In this document: positions 45,077 to 55,096 of the stretch, in pieces
Layout: each line of letters opens with the position of its first letter
Position numbering within the stretch: the stretch's first letter is position 1
Assembly (NCBI GenBank): GCA_029945445.1
Contig: JAQSCO010000057.1
Location: 356,985-420,984, forward strand
Direction of reading: 5' to 3'
Source of the DNA: Lacunisphaera sp.
Lineage (GTDB): Bacteria; Verrucomicrobiota; Verrucomicrobiia; Opitutales; Opitutaceae
DNA length: 64,000 nucleotides
The notes under the pieces: model-generated
The model's database searches: none
What the model saw: the letters and a program-made list of their open reading frames with translations, nothing else
Told to the model about the DNA's origin: nothing
Program-made: the position numbers and the translations under genes

Positions 45077-47500
45077 ATGCTGTCCGACCTCCGCCTTACC
45101 CTCCGGTCTCTCGCCAAGAGTCCTGCGTTCGTCATTATCGCGGTGCTCACGCTCGGCCTCGGCCTCGGGGTGAACACCGCGATGTTTTCCATCGTCAACG
45201 GCATCGCCCTGCGCGGGCTGCCCGTGCCCGAGCAGCAGCGGGTGCTCTTCGTCGTCACGCAAAAATCAGACGACCCGACCGACCGCTCCGGGCTCTCCTG
45301 GGCCGAGTTCGAGGAATATCGGGCGCAACAGCAGGCCTGCGCCGAGTTCGGGGCCTACACCAGCAACACGGCGACCGTCAGCGGCCCCGGCGGCGACCCC
45401 GAGCGCGTCGACGGCACCGGTTTCACCGCCGCCATGCCCGTGATCCTGCAGGCCCCGATCGAGCACGGTCGCTGGTTCACGGCCGACGACGACCGGCCCG
45501 GCGCGGCGCCGACGGTCGTGCTCGCCCACCAGCTGTGGCAAAACCGCTTCAAATCCGATCCCGCGGTCATCGGCACGCAGCTCAAGGTCAACGGCACCTG
45601 GTCCACCGTGATCGGCGTCGCCCCGGCGGACTTCCGCTTTCCTGAGCAGGCGGCGCTCTTCTTTCCGCTGCGCGACCTGCACCGCACCGACAAGCGCGAC
45701 AACCGCGGCCTCCTCGTGATCGGCCGGCTGAAGCCCGGCGCCACGCTCGCGCAGGCGCAGGCCGAGCTGACGGCGGCCGCCCAGCGGTTCAGCGCCGAGC
45801 ACGCCGCGGACACCAAGGGCGTGACGTTCCAGCTGCAGAAGATCCGTGATGCGTTCGTCGATCCGGAGACAAAATTACTGCTGGGCGTGATGCTCGCCGC
45901 CGTGTTCTTCGTGCTCCTGATCGCCTGCGCCAACGTCGCCAACCTGCTGCTCACCCGCGCCGCCCTGCGCGAGAAGGAGATCGCCGTCCGCAGCGCGCTC
46001 GGCGCCGCGCGCGGCCGCATCGTCCGCCTGCTGCTCACCGAGACGCTCGCGCTCACCCTCGGCGGCATGCTGCTCGGTCTCGGGCTCGCGCAGGTGGGGG
46101 TGGTGCTGTTCCGCAACAACATCGCCGATCTTCATCCGCCTTACTGGATGACATTCTCGATTGATGGTCCGGCGCTGCTCTACACGGTCGGCCTCACGCT
46201 GGTCACGTGCCTGCTCGCGGGCCTTTATCCGGCGCTGCGCACCTCGCGCACCGACCTCAACACGGTGCTGAAGGACAGCGGCCGCGGTTCGACGGGATTC
46301 AGCCTCGGCCGCTTTACGCGCCTGATGGTCATCGGCGAGGTCGCCATGTCCTGTCTGCTGCTCGTGCTCTCCGGCCTGATGGTCCGCACCGTCCTCAAGG
46401 TGCAGGCGGCGCCGCTCGGCTTCGAGACCGCCGGCATTTTCCACGGCCGTGTGGCGCTGCTCGACGAGGAATCCATGGGCATCGACAAGCGCCGCGCCTT
46501 TTTCCGCCAGCTCGAGGAGCGGCTGCGCACGCGGCCGGAGATCGCCAGCTTTGGGCTGGTGGATTCGCAGCCGACCTTCGGCGGTAACGAGCCGGTGATC
46601 ATCGACGGCCGCGCGCCCGACCCGACCGGGGCCCGCGGCCCCGTGGCGACCGTCAAGGCGGTCTCGCCAGGCTATCTGCCGACGCTCGGCATCACGTTGC
46701 TCTCGGGCCGCCAGCTCACGGACGCCGACAACACCGACGCGCCCGCCGTGGCCGTCATCAGCACGGTCTTCGCGGAGAAATACTGGCCCGGCCGGAGTCC
46801 GCTGGGCCAGCGCTTCCGCCGCGGCTCGGGCAAGCCCGGCGAAAAGGTGGAGTGGATCACCATCGTCGGCGTGATCCGCCAGACCATGCAGGGGCGTTTC
46901 AACAATGACGTCACGCCCCAGGCCTACGTCCCTTATGTACAGGCCGACCAGGAGCTCGACCGCATGAGCGTGTTCCTCAAGGCGCGCGGCAGCGACGCGG
47001 CCCTGCTCGCGCCGGTGCTGCGCGGCGCGGTGCGCGAGGTGCGCGACGACCTGCCGATCTATTTTGCACAGACGATGCAGCAGATGCTCGACGAGGCCGC
47101 CGCCTCGAAAAAACTCATTGCCTGGATCTTCGGGGTGTTCGGCCTCGTGGCCTTCGGCCTCGCGGCCATCGGCCTCTACGGCGTGATGAGCTACTCCGTC
47201 AGCCACCGCACGCAGGAAATCGGCGTGCGGGTCGCGCTCGGTGCCTCGCCGCGCAACATCCTCGGGCTGATCTTCCGGCAGGGCGGCTGGCAGCTGGGCC
47301 TCGGGTTGGTGATCGGGCTTGGACTCGCCTTCTTCGCCGGCCAGGTGCTCGCCACGTTCCTCTACGGCGTGAGCCCGCACGACGGGGTGACCTTCACGGG
47401 CACGCTGCTCGCGCTCGGGGTGGCGGGCCTGCTCGCCATGCTGGTGCCCGCACTCCGCGCGTTGCGCGTCAACCCGGTGGTCGCGCTGCGCAACGAGTAA
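45077..47500 (+). CDS. MacB/FtsX-type permease of the duplicated-orphan class
   Basis: An 807-residue permease with two FtsX modules and two MacB periplasmic core domains: helix 1 (FVIIAVLTLGLGLGVNTAMFSIV), periplasmic core 1 (~50-260), three helices (~275-400, including EIAVRSALGAARGRIVRLLL), a connecting helix (LMVIGEVAMSCLLLVLSGL), core 2 (~450-680), and three final helices (QEIGVRVALGASPRNILGLI). No ATPase gene is adjacent. This matches the ADOP type described from Acidobacteria and relatives. The substrate is unknown; export or signalling is possible. Confidence 0.93.
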   Translation: MLSDLRLTLRSLAKSPAFVIIAVLTLGLGLGVNTAMFSIVNGIALRGLPVPEQQRVLFVVTQKSDDPTDRSGLSWAEFEEYRAQQQACAEFGAYTSNTATVSGPGGDPERVDGTGFTAAMPVILQAPIEHGRWFTADDDRPGAAPTVVLAHQLWQNRFKSDPAVIGTQLKVNGTWSTVIGVAPADFRFPEQAALFFPLRDLHRTDKRDNRGLLVIGRLKPGATLAQAQAELTAAAQRFSAEHAADTKGVTFQLQKIRDAFVDPETKLLLGVMLAAVFFVLLIACANVANLLLTRAALREKEIAVRSALGAARGRIVRLLLTETLALTLGGMLLGLGLAQVGVVLFRNNIADLHPPYWMTFSIDGPALLYTVGLTLVTCLLAGLYPALRTSRTDLNTVLKDSGRGSTGFSLGRFTRLMVIGEVAMSCLLLVLSGLMVRTVLKVQAAPLGFETAGIFHGRVALLDEESMGIDKRRAFFRQLEERLRTRPEIASFGLVDSQPTFGGNEPVIIDGRAPDPTGARGPVATVKAVSPGYLPTLGITLLSGRQLTDADNTDAPAVAVISTVFAEKYWPGRSPLGQRFRRGSGKPGEKVEWITIVGVIRQTMQGRFNNDVTPQAYVPYVQADQELDRMSVFLKARGSDAALLAPVLRGAVREVRDDLPIYFAQTMQQMLDEAAASKKLIAWIFGVFGLVAFGLAAIGLYGVMSYSVSHRTQEIGVRVALGASPRNILGLIFRQGGWQLGLGLVIGLGLAFFAGQVLATFLYGVSPHDGVTFTGTLLALGVAGLLAMLVPALRALRVNPVVALRNE

Positions 47501-47577
47501 ATTGGCGGAGGATCAGGGGAGGGGCTGAGCGCGCCGGCCAAAACGCTCACGTTCCGCGCGCAGCCTGCCGCGCCCGT

Positions 47578-49326
47578 TCAGTAGCCCGCGGCCTTCGCAT
47601 CCGGCCGGCGCGGGTCGGGGGCGCCGTAGCGCAGGCCGGTCTTCAGCTCGATGGCGATGGTTTCGCCGTCGCCCTGCGACCAGCCTTCGTAGGAAGCGCG
47701 TTCGCGGATGTTTTGTCCCTTGGCCTTGAGGAGCGAAATGGTGTCGGGGCTGATGTTATAGCGCTCGAAGGTGATGCTGTCGGGCATCCACTGCTGGTGC
47801 ATGCGGGGCGCGGCGACGGCCTGATCCGCCGGCATGTTGAAATCAATCACGTTGGAGATGATCTGGAAGACGGTGTTGATGATCGTGGGGCCGCCGGGCG
47901 AACCGGTGACGAGCACGATCTTGCCATCCTTGAGCACGAAGCTCGGCGTCATGGAGGAGAGCGGGCGCTTGCCGGGGACGATGGCATTGGCCTCGCCCTG
48001 GATGAGGCCGAACATGTTGGGCGCGCCGACCAGCGAGGTGAAGTCGTCCATTTCATTGTTCATGAGAAGGCCGGCGCCCGGGATGGTGACGCCGGAGCCG
48101 TAGGCGCCGTTGAGCGTGTAGGTATTGCTGACGGCGTTGCCGGCGGCGTCGACGACGGAGAAGTGCGTCGTCTCGGTGGACTCGTGCGGCGCGGCGGCGA
48201 CGAACTTGCCGAGGCCGGGCTGCACCGCGGCGGCGGGCGTGGCGTGGTCGGGCGAGTAGTCGGCCATGCGGCCCTTGATGTAGGCCGGGTCGAGCAGCTT
48301 GGCGGCGGGCACCTGCACGAAGTCGGGGTCGCCGAGGTATTCGGCGCGGTCGCGGAAGGCGCGCTTCATCACCTCGGCGAAGAGGTGATACTTGGCGGCG
48401 GAATTGTAGCCCAGCGCGGCGACGTCGAACGGCTCGAGCATGCCGAACATCTGGAGCAGCGCGATGCCACCGGAGGACGGCGGCGGCATGGTCACGATCT
48501 CGTAGCCGCGGTATTGGCCGCGGAGAACCGCGCGCTCGGCGACCTTGTAGTTCTTGAGGTCGGCGAGCGTGATGTTGCCGCCGTGCTTCGCCATCGCATC
48601 GGCGATCAGCCGGGCGGTCTCGCCCTCGTAGAATTCCCGCGGCCCGTTTTTCTGCAGGCGGGCGAGGGTCGTGGCGAGGTCGGGCTGCACCCAGTTTTCG
48701 CCCGCGGCATGAAAAGCGCCGTCCTTCAGGTAGATTTTCTTCGACTCGTCGAACTGGCCAAGGAGCTTGGCCCACTGCTTGAGGTTGGCGGCGGTCCACG
48801 GCGAAACGAGGTGGCCCTCGGCGGCCAACCGGCGTGCCGGCTCGACCACGTCGGCCCAGGTGACCTTGCCCGAGCCGTATTTCTGCTGCGCGAGCGCGAA
48901 GCCGGCGACCGAGCCCGGGACACCGCTGGCCTTCCAGCCCTCAGTGGAGGAGCCGGTGCCCTTGATGAGCTTGCCGTCGGGTCCGACATACATGTCCTTC
49001 GACGCCGCGGCGGGCGCGGTCTCGCGGTAGTCGATGACCAGGTCGCGGCCGTCGGCGAGGTGGATCAGCATGAAGCCGCCGCCGCCGATGTTGCCGGCAA
49101 AGGGGAAGGTGACGGTCAGCGCGAGACCGGTGGCGACGGCGGCGTCGACGGCGTTGCCGCCCTTGCGCAGGATCTCGAGGCCGGCGTCGGAGGCGTAGTT
49201 GTTGCAGGAAACGACCACGCCGTGCTCGGCCTCGGTAGCAGCGCGCTGGGCGTGGACGGCCGGCGAGGCGGCGAAAACCAGGGCGACCATCAGCAGGCAG
49301 GAAACCAGGCGGGGGGGGTGTTGCAT
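47578..49326 (-). CDS. ggt: gamma-glutamyltransferase
   Basis: A 582-residue periplasmic Ntn-hydrolase precursor that cleaves itself and transfers or hydrolyses the gamma-glutamyl group of glutathione. There is a signal peptide (LVSCLLMVALVFAASPAVHA), the large-subunit blocks (EILRKGGNAVDAAVATGLAL; NIGGGGFMLIH; DYRETAP) and the autoprocessing site in ESTETTHFSVVDAAGNAVS, where Thr386 should be the nucleophile. SSMTPSFVLKDG and GSPGGPTIINTV are the small-subunit substrate sites. The start is ATG MQHPPRL or seven codons earlier. It is divergent from the TonB receptor. Confidence 0.95.
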   Translation of the reverse strand: MQHPPRLVSCLLMVALVFAASPAVHAQRAATEAEHGVVVSCNNYASDAGLEILRKGGNAVDAAVATGLALTVTFPFAGNIGGGGFMLIHLADGRDLVIDYRETAPAAASKDMYVGPDGKLIKGTGSSTEGWKASGVPGSVAGFALAQQKYGSGKVTWADVVEPARRLAAEGHLVSPWTAANLKQWAKLLGQFDESKKIYLKDGAFHAAGENWVQPDLATTLARLQKNGPREFYEGETARLIADAMAKHGGNITLADLKNYKVAERAVLRGQYRGYEIVTMPPPSSGGIALLQMFGMLEPFDVAALGYNSAAKYHLFAEVMKRAFRDRAEYLGDPDFVQVPAAKLLDPAYIKGRMADYSPDHATPAAAVQPGLGKFVAAAPHESTETTHFSVVDAAGNAVSNTYTLNGAYGSGVTIPGAGLLMNNEMDDFTSLVGAPNMFGLIQGEANAIVPGKRPLSSMTPSFVLKDGKIVLVTGSPGGPTIINTVFQIISNVIDFNMPADQAVAAPRMHQQWMPDSITFERYNISPDTISLLKAKGQNIRERASYEGWSQGDGETIAIELKTGLRYGAPDPRRPDAKAAGY

Positions 49327-49522
49327 GATAAAATGAAGCCGTCGCATCGCCGGTGCGACAAGGCGCAAATCGACCGCCCGGTCCGCCCTGAACCCCGGGA
49401 CCGCGGCTGGGTCATTGGGTTAAGTGGCTGCGCGGGAAAGATACGCAGACGTGGGTCATAAACCCGGTTCTGCGGCTTGTTTTTCCACCTAACCCGCATA
49501 CCCTTCGGGCACTAACCCAAGC

Positions 49523-49540
49523 CAGCCTGTCGTCAGGCTG
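49523..49540. promoter_or_regulatory. hairpin in the leader of the TonB receptor gene
   Basis: A 7-bp stem CAGCCTG / CAGGCTG with a TCGT loop ends 19 bases before the receptor ATG, inside the 233-base divergent intergenic region. It could be a leader structure or a dyad operator; nothing more can be said. Confidence 0.35.
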
Positions 49541-49559
49541 AGTTGTTTGCACCTACCGT

Positions 49560-52235
49560 ATGAACACACCTATGTCTGATTCCCTGACTGCGTTCCACCG
49601 CAGCCAGCCGCGGAGCCGCGTTTACGCGGCTCTCGCCTTGTTCACCCTCGCCAGCATCACCGGGCTTTTCGCTCAGGAAGCCTCCCCGGCCAAGACGATC
49701 GAACTGGAAAAGTTCGTCGCCACTGGCTCCCGCTTCAATGACCGCACCGTGACCCAGTCACCGGTCCCGATCGACGTGGTCAGCGGCACCGAGCTGAAAC
49801 AGGGCGGTTACAACGAGACCAGCCAGATGCTCCAGGCGAACATTCCCTCGTTCAACTTCCCGCGCCCGTCGCTCACCGACGGCACGGACCACATCCGTCC
49901 CGCCACCCTGCGCGGCCTCGCGCCCGACGAGACGCTCGTCCTGATCAACGGCAAGCGCCGCCACACCAGCGCGCTCGTCAACCTCAACGGCTCCATCGGC
50001 CGTGGCTCCGTGTCGACCGACTTCAACGCCATCCCGGCCGCGATGATCGAGCGCATCGAGGTCCTGCGCGACGGCGCCTCCGCCCAATACGGCTCCGACG
50101 CCATCGCGGGCGTCATCAACGTCATCCTCCGCAAGGACCTCGGCTGGGGCCTGACCCTCGGCTACGGCCAGACGGGCGAGGGCGACGGCGAGGACTACAA
50201 ACTCGACGCCTTCGCCGGCGCGAAGTTTGGCGAGAAGGGCTCGATCTTCGTCGACGTCTACCTCCGCGACCACGGCGCGACCAACCGCAGCCTGCCGGAT
50301 ACGCGTCAGCAGTATTTCGGCACCAGCACGACCACCGGCCTGCCCACGACCATCTCGGCCAACTACGGCTCGGGCACCGGCCTCAGCCCGTCCAACGGCA
50401 CGCTCGATCCGCGTGAAGTGACGGTCCGCCGCCTCAATCACCGCTTTGGCGATCCGAAGACGAAGGACAAGGGCTTTTGGCTCAACGCGAGCTATCCGCT
50501 CGAGGACGGCAGCGAGCTGTATTTCTTCGGCGGCAACAGCATCCGCCACGCGAATGGCGCCGGCTTCTACCGCCGTGCCGGCCAGGACAACAACGTCCGC
50601 GCCATCTACGGGGACGGTTTCCTGCCGTTCATCGACACCAAGGTCAACGATCTCTCCGGCGGCATCGGCATCAAGGCCCAGACCGGCGAGTGGAACTACG
50701 ACCTGAGCACCAACTACGGCACCAACGCCCTCGACTATCGCACCTCGAACTCCGTCAACGTCTCGCTCGGCGCGGCGAGCGGCAAGGCCTTCTATGACGG
50801 CCAGCTGAAGTTCAACCAGTGGACCACCAACCTGGATCTCACCACGCACTTCCGCACCGCGCTGGCCACCCCGCTGAAGTTCGCGACCGGCGCGGAATAC
50901 CGCACCGAGAAATACACCATCAAGGCCGGCGATCCCGACTCTTACCGCAACGGCGGCATCACGATCCTCGACGGCCCCAACGCTGGCGGCCTCGCCGCCC
51001 TCGGCGCGCAGGTGTTCCCTGGCTTCAAGCCCACGGATGCCGGCAGCCACACGCGCAACGCTAAGTCCGTCTACGTCGACTTCGAGCAGAACCTCACCGA
51101 CAAGTGGCTCGTCGATCTCGCGGGCCGCTTCGAGGACTACAGCGACTTCGGCCGCGACAGCACCGTGAAGTTCGCCACCCGCGTCGAGTTGCCGGCCGAC
51201 TTCGCGTTGCGCGGCTCGGTCAGCACCGGTTTCCGGTCCCCGCACCTTGCGCAGGAGTGGTTCAGCTCCACCGCCACCAACTTCATCGGCGGCATTCCGT
51301 TCGACATCCTGACCTTCCCGGTCAACGCGCCCGCGGCCGTCGCCTTCGGTGCCAAGCCGCTCAAGCCCGAGAAATCGACCAGCTACAGCGGCGGCTTCAC
51401 CTGGAACCCGAAGTCGTCCGGCTTCTCCGGCTCGGTGGACTTCTACAATATCAAGATCAAGGACCGCATCGTGCTTTCCTCGAACTTCATCAACAACAAC
51501 GGCACCAACGTCACGACCTTCCTCGCGTCGCAGGGCATCACGGGCATCGGTGGCGGTCGTTACTTCACCAACGCCGTTGACACCACCACCACGGGCGTCG
51601 ACGTCAGCGGCCGCTATGTGTGGAAGACGAGCGCCGCGGGCAAGTGGACCTTCACGGCCGGCTACAACCACAACACGACGAAGGCCGACCGCGTCTCCAC
51701 CCCGCCGGCCGCCCTCGCCGCCATCACCACCACGCCGCTGCTCGACCTCACGGAGGTCACGCGCCTGGTCAAGGGCCAGCCGCGCGACAACGTCAACCTC
51801 TCCGCCGGCTGGGAAATCGGCAAGTTCTCGATCCTCGCCCGCGAGGTGCGGTATGGTGAGGTCTCGCTCGTCGCGTTCAGCAGCGCCACGCAGGCGCAGA
51901 TCGATGCACTGACGCCGGGCTACAACGTGTCCTTCGCCCCCGCCGTGCCTGGCGCGGTCGGTGGCACGACCGCGAACCGGCAGATCATCCAGACCTTCAG
52001 CGCCAAGTTCCTGACCGACCTCGATGTGACCTACCACTACAACAAGAATATTATGCTCTCCGTCGGCGCGAACAACCTGTTCGACGTCTATCCCGACGAG
52101 AACATCCGCTCGAAGGTGGTCAACGGCGCGGCCTTCAATGGCAGCGACAACGCCGGCATCTTCCCCTACAACAGCGTCTCGCCCTTCGGCTTCAACGGCG
52201 TGTTCTACTACACCAAGCTGAGCCTCAAGTTCTAA
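49560..52235 (+). CDS. TonB-dependent outer-membrane receptor
   Basis: An 891-residue receptor. A signal sequence (LALFTLASITGLFAQ) is followed by the TonB-box region (KTIELEKFVATGSRF), the plug domain (~55-170: SQMLQANIPSFNFPRPS; LINGKRRHTSALVN; AMIERIEVLRDGASAQYGSDAIAGVINVI) and a long 22-strand beta-barrel ending with the C-terminal aromatic FNGVFYYTKLSLKF. The plug has the LRDGASAQYGSDAIAGVINV signature of the siderophore/vitamin type, but the barrel is of the size used for larger substrates. No partner genes point to a substrate. A strong terminator follows. Confidence 0.96.
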   Translation: MNTPMSDSLTAFHRSQPRSRVYAALALFTLASITGLFAQEASPAKTIELEKFVATGSRFNDRTVTQSPVPIDVVSGTELKQGGYNETSQMLQANIPSFNFPRPSLTDGTDHIRPATLRGLAPDETLVLINGKRRHTSALVNLNGSIGRGSVSTDFNAIPAAMIERIEVLRDGASAQYGSDAIAGVINVILRKDLGWGLTLGYGQTGEGDGEDYKLDAFAGAKFGEKGSIFVDVYLRDHGATNRSLPDTRQQYFGTSTTTGLPTTISANYGSGTGLSPSNGTLDPREVTVRRLNHRFGDPKTKDKGFWLNASYPLEDGSELYFFGGNSIRHANGAGFYRRAGQDNNVRAIYGDGFLPFIDTKVNDLSGGIGIKAQTGEWNYDLSTNYGTNALDYRTSNSVNVSLGAASGKAFYDGQLKFNQWTTNLDLTTHFRTALATPLKFATGAEYRTEKYTIKAGDPDSYRNGGITILDGPNAGGLAALGAQVFPGFKPTDAGSHTRNAKSVYVDFEQNLTDKWLVDLAGRFEDYSDFGRDSTVKFATRVELPADFALRGSVSTGFRSPHLAQEWFSSTATNFIGGIPFDILTFPVNAPAAVAFGAKPLKPEKSTSYSGGFTWNPKSSGFSGSVDFYNIKIKDRIVLSSNFINNNGTNVTTFLASQGITGIGGGRYFTNAVDTTTTGVDVSGRYVWKTSAAGKWTFTAGYNHNTTKADRVSTPPAALAAITTTPLLDLTEVTRLVKGQPRDNVNLSAGWEIGKFSILAREVRYGEVSLVAFSSATQAQIDALTPGYNVSFAPAVPGAVGGTTANRQIIQTFSAKFLTDLDVTYHYNKNIMLSVGANNLFDVYPDENIRSKVVNGAAFNGSDNAGIFPYNSVSPFGFNGVFYYTKLSLKF

Positions 52236-52260
52236 GGCCGGTTTATTGTTATATCTCTCA

Positions 52261-52289
52261 GGCGCGGACCGCAGGGTCCGCGCCTTTTT
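52261..52289 (+). terminator. intrinsic terminator of the TonB receptor gene
   Basis: A perfect 10-bp stem GGCGCGGACC / GGTCCGCGCC with a GCAG loop is followed by TTTTTCTTT, 25 bases after the stop codon. Confidence 0.92.
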
Positions 52290-52388
52290 CTTTGGGCGCA
52301 GTGGCAGTCGCTGGAACCGGGCCCCGGACCGGTTTCTTCACGGTGCCCCAATCAACCCGTCCGGAGGCCGGGTTCCACCTTTCCATCC

Positions 52389-53204
52389 TCACTGCGGCCA
52401 CGGCGAACCCGGCGGGCCGAAGCGGGTGCCGGCGGGGAAGTGGAGCCCGAAGTGCTCGGCCAGCACCGCGAGCAACTCCTCCGGCGAGGTGAGCTCGCGC
52501 TGCTCCAGGACCTCCGCGCCGCGGCGCCGCGTGAACTCGCGGTTGAGGATCGCGCAGCGCGTGCCGTCCCGGTGGGAGCGCGCGGCCATCAGGTTCTGGC
52601 GGAACTTCGACTCGGGATTGGTGCTCGTCCACCAGTTGGCCAGCTCGCGGTCGATCAGCGGCATCTCCTCGCCGGTGAACTCGCACACGTCAGACCATTC
52701 GCCGTTCAGCCTGATCTGGTGGAAATAACTACCGCCTTCGCGCACGATGCGGCGGGTGTCGTGCGGGGTCGCCTGCTCAGGGTTTTCCACAAAGCGGATC
52801 GCCGTGGTGAGCGAGGCCGCGCCGACGCCCGCGTCCACGATCCAGGGACCGTCGGCGAGTTCGACCCGCAGGAACAAGTGCGTGCGCGGCGGGACGAAGT
52901 CGCGCGGCCGCTGGATGCGCACGCGGGCCGACAACGGCCGGACGGCAAAACCGAGCGCGCCCAGCACGTGGAGCAACAGGCCGTTTTGCTGGAAGCAGTA
53001 GCCGCCGCGCTGCGCGTGCACAAGTTGCTCCATCAGCGCCGCGGGATCGAGGCGCGGCGGCCGGTTGAGCAGCACGTCGAGGTTTTCAAACGGGATCGCC
53101 GCCACATGGTGGCCCGCGATCGCCTGCAGGGTGGCGAGCGTGGGTGCGCGCGGACCGCTGTAGTCGATGCGGGCAAAGTAGGCGTCGAGATCGGGAGCGG
53201 ACAC
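52389..53204 (-). CDS. nat: arylamine N-acetyltransferase
   Basis: A 271-residue NAT that transfers acetyl from acetyl-CoA to arylamines or related amines. The catalytic triad is visible: C70 in RGGYCFQQN, H109 in RTHLFLRV and D124 in WIVDAGVG, with the IPFENLDVLL block before them. It starts with GTG. The C-terminal ~70 residues are longer than the core needs but within family range. It converges with the TonB receptor. Confidence 0.94.
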   Translation of the reverse strand: MSAPDLDAYFARIDYSGPRAPTLATLQAIAGHHVAAIPFENLDVLLNRPPRLDPAALMEQLVHAQRGGYCFQQNGLLLHVLGALGFAVRPLSARVRIQRPRDFVPPRTHLFLRVELADGPWIVDAGVGAASLTTAIRFVENPEQATPHDTRRIVREGGSYFHQIRLNGEWSDVCEFTGEEMPLIDRELANWWTSTNPESKFRQNLMAARSHRDGTRCAILNREFTRRRGAEVLEQRELTSPEELLAVLAEHFGLHFPAGTRFGPPGSPWPQ

Positions 53205-53281
53205 GGGAGTATCTCCGCACCGGCCGGCCGGCCGTGCAAGCCTGCGGCCGGGAAACAGTCGGGCGGTTTTTTACGCCGCGA

Positions 53282-55030
53282 CTACTTGGTCGTCGCGAGC
53301 CAGTTGTCCACCGCCTGCCCGAGCACCGCGAGCGGCACGTTGCCGGTCTGGAGCACGAGGTTGTGGAATTTCTTGATCTCGAACTTCGGCCCGAGGGCCT
53401 GTTGGGCCTTGGCGCGGAGTTCGAGGATCTTCAGCATGCCGATCTTGTAGGCGCAGGCCTGGCCGGGGTTCACCACGTAGCGCTCCACCTCCGAGGCCTT
53501 GATGCCGAAGTCGATCGCCTGCTGGCGCGTCCACTTCATGGCGTGCAGGCCGGTGTCGACCACGAGCCGGCGGGCGCGGAAGAGTTCGTCGTAGAGCTGG
53601 CCGAGGTGGCCGACGATGTCGCCGTCATACCAGCCGCTCTCGGCGGCGATCTGCTCGGCGTAGAGCGCCCAGCCCTCGGCGAAGGCCGAGCCGCCGCCGA
53701 AGACGCCGTCGCGCCGGTAGCGCGGCAGGCTGTCGGTCTCGCGCTGCAGTGCGATCTGGAAGTGGTGGCCCGGGACGCCCTCATGGTAGACGAGCGTGCG
53801 CATCGTCGCGATCTCGAACGGGCCGGGCAGCGGCGCCCAGAAGATGCCGGGGCGCGAGCCATCCTTGGCCGGCCCGGTGTAGTGGGCGGCGGCGGTCTTC
53901 TCAGTGAACGGCGGCTCGCGTTTCACGACGACGGGCGCCTTGGGCGTGATGTCGAACACGAGCTTGGAGCGCTCCTGGGCGTCGCGCAGGATGGACTCAA
54001 AGCGCGCGAGCATTGCCGGGCGCGGGTCGGTCTCCTTCGGCTGCTGGTCGAGCTCGAGCTTCTGGAAACGCTGCTCAATGGTGCCCGTGGGGTAGCCGAG
54101 CTGGCGGAAGTAGCCGTCCATTTCCTTCTCGATGCGCGCGACTTCCTGCAGGCCGAGTTCGTGGATCTGGGCGGCGGTCAGGTCGGTCGTGGTGTTGCGG
54201 CGCAGGGCGTTGGCATAGGCCGCGTCGCCGCCCGGCAGCCAGCACAGGCCGGCGTGGTCGGTGGTCTTCGGCAGCTGCGCCTGCAGCATCGCCTGCGCGC
54301 GCTGGAAGGCGGGGATGATCTGTGCGGTCGTGATCTGCTCGGCCTCGGCGACGAACTTGGCCCGCTCCTCGGCGGTGACGTCCTTGAGCTTGGCCGCGCG
54401 CTCGTCGAGCGAAGCGACGAAGCGGTTCTGCGCCGGGGCGTCGGCGAGGAAGCGTTCGAACTGTCCGAGGGTCGACTGGGTGATGAAGTCCGGCATCAGG
54501 AACCCGCGCGTCGCGGCGTCCGTCGCCTGCTTCACGCCCTCGTCGATCTGGCCGGCCACGAGCGCGAGGCGCGCGAGGTAATTCTCGACGTCGCGCTTGT
54601 TCCGGATCGGGTGCGACTGGCTCAGGTAGTTCACGATGTTCACGTGCAGGCCCTGAAACTGGTTGAAAATAAAACTGTAGTCGGAGAACGGCTCGCTGGC
54701 GACGACCCCATTGAGCGACCACTCGATCGTCGCCGCGGAGATGCACTGCGTCGCGTCGAACTGGCTGCGGTCAAACTTCGCGAGCGCGGCAAGCGCGGCC
54801 TTGGCCAGGGCGACACGCTTGGCCCGGGATTCCTTGGTGATGGGCGTGAGCTGGCGGTCGAGCGCGTCCTGCTCGCGGGCGGGCAGGTATTGCTGCAGGG
54901 TGGAGAACGTGGGATTGCTGCGCACCCAGTCGGCCGAAAAGTTCTCGGCCCAGGCGTCGAAGTTCTTGTCGGCGGCCAGCGCGGAGACCGTGCCGGCGGC
55001 GAGGAGGAGGAACAGGCGGAATGATTTCAT
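53282..55030 (-). CDS. DUF885 family exported peptidase-like protein
   Basis: A 582-residue protein with a signal peptide (MKSFRLFLLLAAGTVSALA) and the DUF885 fold. The zinc motif-like YHEGVPGHHFQ (HExxxxHH variant), GSAFAEGWALYAEQ and YKIGMLKILELR match the family, which is related to M3/M32-type thimet peptidases. Substrate unknown, probably periplasmic peptides. The start is ATG at the signal peptide. It is 66 bases upstream of aas but on the same strand downstream of it, so cotranscription with aas is possible. Confidence 0.92.
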   Translation of the reverse strand: MKSFRLFLLLAAGTVSALAADKNFDAWAENFSADWVRSNPTFSTLQQYLPAREQDALDRQLTPITKESRAKRVALAKAALAALAKFDRSQFDATQCISAATIEWSLNGVVASEPFSDYSFIFNQFQGLHVNIVNYLSQSHPIRNKRDVENYLARLALVAGQIDEGVKQATDAATRGFLMPDFITQSTLGQFERFLADAPAQNRFVASLDERAAKLKDVTAEERAKFVAEAEQITTAQIIPAFQRAQAMLQAQLPKTTDHAGLCWLPGGDAAYANALRRNTTTDLTAAQIHELGLQEVARIEKEMDGYFRQLGYPTGTIEQRFQKLELDQQPKETDPRPAMLARFESILRDAQERSKLVFDITPKAPVVVKREPPFTEKTAAAHYTGPAKDGSRPGIFWAPLPGPFEIATMRTLVYHEGVPGHHFQIALQRETDSLPRYRRDGVFGGGSAFAEGWALYAEQIAAESGWYDGDIVGHLGQLYDELFRARRLVVDTGLHAMKWTRQQAIDFGIKASEVERYVVNPGQACAYKIGMLKILELRAKAQQALGPKFEIKKFHNLVLQTGNVPLAVLGQAVDNWLATTK

Positions 55031-55096
55031 GGGGATGAACCGGCAGGCTGCCGGGCCGCCCGCCCCGAGTCCAGTTTTCAAAAACAGGCCCGGCCG